From Magnetovibrio sp. (GTDB lineage: Bacteria > Pseudomonadota > Alphaproteobacteria > Rhodospirillales > Magnetovibrionaceae), in assembly GCA_016763895.1 (NCBI GenBank), contig JAESSV010000248.1:1-7491 (forward strand): 7,491 nucleotides of DNA, read 5' to 3'. Under the pieces are notes generated by a model. The model did no database searches. It was not told the DNA's origin and saw nothing but the letters and a program-made list of their open reading frames with translations. Both the position numbers and the translations under genes were made by a program. This document shows, piece by piece, positions 6,850-7,491 of this stretch. Position 1 is the first letter of the stretch. Every line of letters starts with the position of its first letter.

Positions 6850-6878
6850 TTGACTTAGGGGTCGGGTAGGCCTAAAAA
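6850..6878 (+). promoter_or_regulatory. Probable rRNA operon promoter (TTGACT-17-TAAAAA)
   Basis: The -35 box TTGACT (6850-6855) matches 5 of 6 consensus bases, and the -10 box TAAAAA (6873-6878) matches 4 of 6, with the ideal 17-bp spacer. An A/T-rich stretch just upstream (about 6826-6849, with GTGAAAAAAGAT) resembles an UP element. The GC-rich CCGG immediately after the -10 suits the discriminator of a stringently controlled promoter. Transcription would begin near 6885, about 355 bases before mature 16S and upstream of the boxA. Confidence 0.65.
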
Positions 6879-6887
6879 CCGGTCTGT

Positions 6888-6940
6888 CGCAACGAACTAC
6901 TTGTTTCGGTCTTCCGAGGCTCAGTTGGTTGCGGTTTTTT
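6888..6940 (+). terminator. Intrinsic-terminator-like hairpin inside the rRNA leader
   Basis: CGCAAC (6888-6893) pairs with GTTGCG (6928-6933), continued after a G/G mismatch by AAC/GTT. An inner stem at 6903-6909/6914-6920 (with two G-U pairs) closes a TCTT loop. GG and six T follow directly. That is the shape of a Rho-independent terminator, but the long two-part stem is not the classic compact form. It lies just after the inferred transcription start and before boxA. Confidence 0.45.
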
Positions 6941-6954
6941 AATCCCTGGGTTTT

Positions 6955-6969
6955 ACCGAAGTTTTCGGT
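6955..6969 (+). other. Short perfect hairpin ACCGAA-GTT-TTCGGT in the leader
   Basis: A 6-bp stem with a 3-base loop lies between the terminator-like hairpin and boxA. The same TTCGGT also occurs at 6905-6910 inside the terminator-like structure. ACCGAA could therefore pair with either copy, giving two mutually exclusive folds. Confidence 0.5.
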
Positions 6970-6982
6970 CCAGAGATTGAAG

Positions 6983-6994
6983 TGTTCTTTTACA
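6983..6994 (+). promoter_or_regulatory. boxA-like rRNA antitermination site (TGTTCTTTTACA)
   Basis: Compared with the E. coli rrn boxA TGCTCTTTAACA, it differs at two positions. It is followed by TTGTTGAAT, as in recalled alphaproteobacterial leaders (boxA then ATTGT). NusB/NusE loading here would make RNA polymerase resistant to Rho during rRNA synthesis. Confidence 0.65.
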
Positions 6995-7098
6995 TTGTTG
7001 AATGATTTGGAAGAGATGCGCAGGCGGCGGTCATTGGGTTTAGTCCGATACCGGAGCTGTTCATATGAACTTAATTTGTGCATCGTTCTTATAGACGA

Positions 7099-7128
7099 GA
7101 CTTCGATTTACTTCGGTAGATTGAAGTC
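7099..7128 (+). other. 13-bp leader hairpin with cUUCGg tetraloop
   Basis: Bases 7099-7111 pair without interruption with 7116-7128 (11 Watson-Crick and 2 G-U pairs), closed by C-TTCG-G, an exceptionally stable RNA tetraloop. On the opposite strand the two G-U pairs become A-C mismatches and the tetraloop is lost. The fold therefore belongs to plus-strand RNA, the rRNA precursor. It may be a processing or folding-nucleation element. Confidence 0.75.
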
Positions 7129-7155
7129 ATACATATATGTGACGTTTGTGCAGTT

Positions 7156-7171
7156 ATTACCTTTTGGTAAT
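7156..7171 (+). other. Leader inverted repeat ATTACC-TTTT-GGTAAT
   Basis: Perfect 6-bp stem with a 4-base loop, about 70 bases before mature 16S. No T-run follows that would make it a terminator. Probably part of the leader structure or an RNase III substrate. Confidence 0.45.
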
Positions 7172-7213
7172 TTCTGTCAATTTTGAGTAATTATGAGCAG
7201 GTCTGTTTTATGA

Positions 7214-7231
7214 TATCCAGTTTACTGGGTA
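7214..7231 (+). other. Hairpin immediately before mature 16S
   Basis: TATCCAG (7214-7220) pairs with CTGGGTA (7225-7231) around TTTA, including one U-G pair. It ends about 10 bases before the predicted 16S 5' end, where maturation nucleases act. Confidence 0.45.
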
Positions 7232-7241
7232 AGTATAAAGT

Positions 7242-7491
7242 CAACATGAGAGTTTGATCCTGGCTCAGAACGAACGCTGGCGGCATGCCTAACACATGCA
7301 AGTCGAACGTGAAGCCGTCCTTCGGGATGGTGGAAAGTGGCGCACGGGTGAGTAACGCGTGGGAACCAACCCAAGAGTGAGGAATAACTACTGGAAACGG
7401 TAGCTAATACCGCATACGCCCATCTCTTTATTGAGTTGGGGAAAGATTTATCGCTGTTTGATGGTCCCGCGTCCGATTAGCTTGTTGGTAA
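7242..7491 (+). rRNA. rrs: 16S ribosomal RNA, 5' end (continues beyond window)
   Basis: The small-subunit rRNA begins here. The universal 27F-type site AGAGTTTGATCCTGGCTCAG is exact at 7249-7268. Its first base equals E. coli position 8, which puts mature position 1 near 7242. AACGAACGCTGGCGGCATGCC, TAACACATGCAAGTCGAACG, GGCGCACGGGTGAGTAACGCGTGGG and CTAATACCGCATA follow in normal order. Helix 6 is closed by a CTTCGG loop at 7319-7324. The short helix 6 and the ATTTATCGCTGTTTGATGG segment are alphaproteobacterial in type. About the first 250 bases are present with no visible damage. Confidence 0.98.

Larger units (their letters stand above)
6885..7241 (+). other. rRNA operon leader (5' external spacer)
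   Basis: This stretch carries no credible gene. It runs from the inferred transcription start to mature 16S and is packed with inverted repeats: the terminator-like stem at 6888-6933, ACCGAA/TTCGGT at 6955-6969, the boxA, the 12-bp palindrome GTTCATATGAAC at 7059-7070, the UUCG hairpin at 7099-7128, ACATATATGT at 7131-7140, and hairpins at 7156-7171 and 7214-7231. The order boxA, then GAAGAGATGCGCAGGCGGCGG, resembles recalled leaders of other alphaproteobacterial rrn operons. The part nearest 16S is expected to pair with sequence beyond 16S for RNase III processing, which cannot be checked here. Confidence 0.7.

Noticed and set aside
6664..6858. 64-residue plus-strand frame upstream of the rRNA promoter
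   Set aside because: Cys/Lys-rich low-quality translation, no ribosome site, covers likely regulatory repeats, and ends inside the -35 region of the rrn promoter.
6811..7083. 90-residue minus-strand frame across the rRNA leader
   Set aside because: It lies antisense to the promoter, terminator-like hairpin and boxA. The NNVKEHF part is just the complement of the boxA region, resembling spurious proteins often annotated beside alphaproteobacterial rRNA genes (from memory). No Shine-Dalgarno or family match was seen.
7183..7214. Alternative rRNA promoter TTGAGT with TTTTAT or TATGAT close to 16S
   Set aside because: The spacers are 17 bp with a weak -10, or 20 bp with a better one. It would also leave the boxA and the structured leader untranscribed. 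The 6850-6878 promoter explains more, though a second promoter cannot be excluded.
1..7491. Search for CRISPR arrays, insertion sequences, tRNAs, phage genes or defence systems
   Set aside because: No regularly spaced repeats, transposase-like frames, tRNA-like cloverleaf or defence-associated domains were seen by eye.

Overview
The window looks like chromosomal DNA of an alphaproteobacterium. The best evidence is the 5' end of a 16S rRNA gene at the right edge (from about 7242). It has the alphaproteobacterial-type opening AACGAACGCTGGCGGCA and, further in, GATTTATCGCTGTTTGATGG. The rRNA leader also has a boxA and a 'GGCGGCGG' stretch arranged as in other alphaproteobacterial rrn operons. 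I cannot place the order from 250 bases of 16S.

Left part (1-3377, plus strand): three tightly coupled metabolic genes. They are the C-terminal 278 residues of aerobic glycerol-3-phosphate dehydrogenase (glpD, start outside the window), an NAD(P)-dependent aldehyde dehydrogenase and an iron-containing alcohol dehydrogenase. Both junctions are ATGA stop/start overlaps, so the genes are almost certainly co-transcribed. The set points to oxidation of a polyol or short-chain alcohol alongside glycerol-3-phosphate, but the substrates of the two last enzymes cannot be read from the sequence.

Middle part (3364-6631, minus strand): an apparent operon read right to left. It holds a membrane-anchored LysM/M23 murein endopeptidase of the MepM type, a doubtful small one-TM ORF whose helix is built from a 12-bp tandem repeat, an ABHD11/YbfF-type alpha/beta-hydrolase, and an unrecognised 272-residue soluble protein. 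The last of these meets the alcohol dehydrogenase gene tail to tail with a 14-bp overlap.

Right part (6632-7491): a 610-base non-coding stretch between the divergent M23 gene and the rRNA operon. It holds paired TTTGCATGG repeats and a GGAGTA-TT-TACTCC dyad on the M23 side. On the rrn side there is a good sigma-70-type promoter (TTGACT, 17 bp, TAAAAA), a terminator-like hairpin with a T6 tract just after it, a boxA antitermination site, several further leader hairpins (one a fully paired 13-bp stem with a cUUCGg tetraloop), and the start of 16S rRNA. The terminator-like hairpin between promoter and boxA is the most interesting signal. No mobile element, CRISPR array, tRNA or obviously new multi-gene system was seen.
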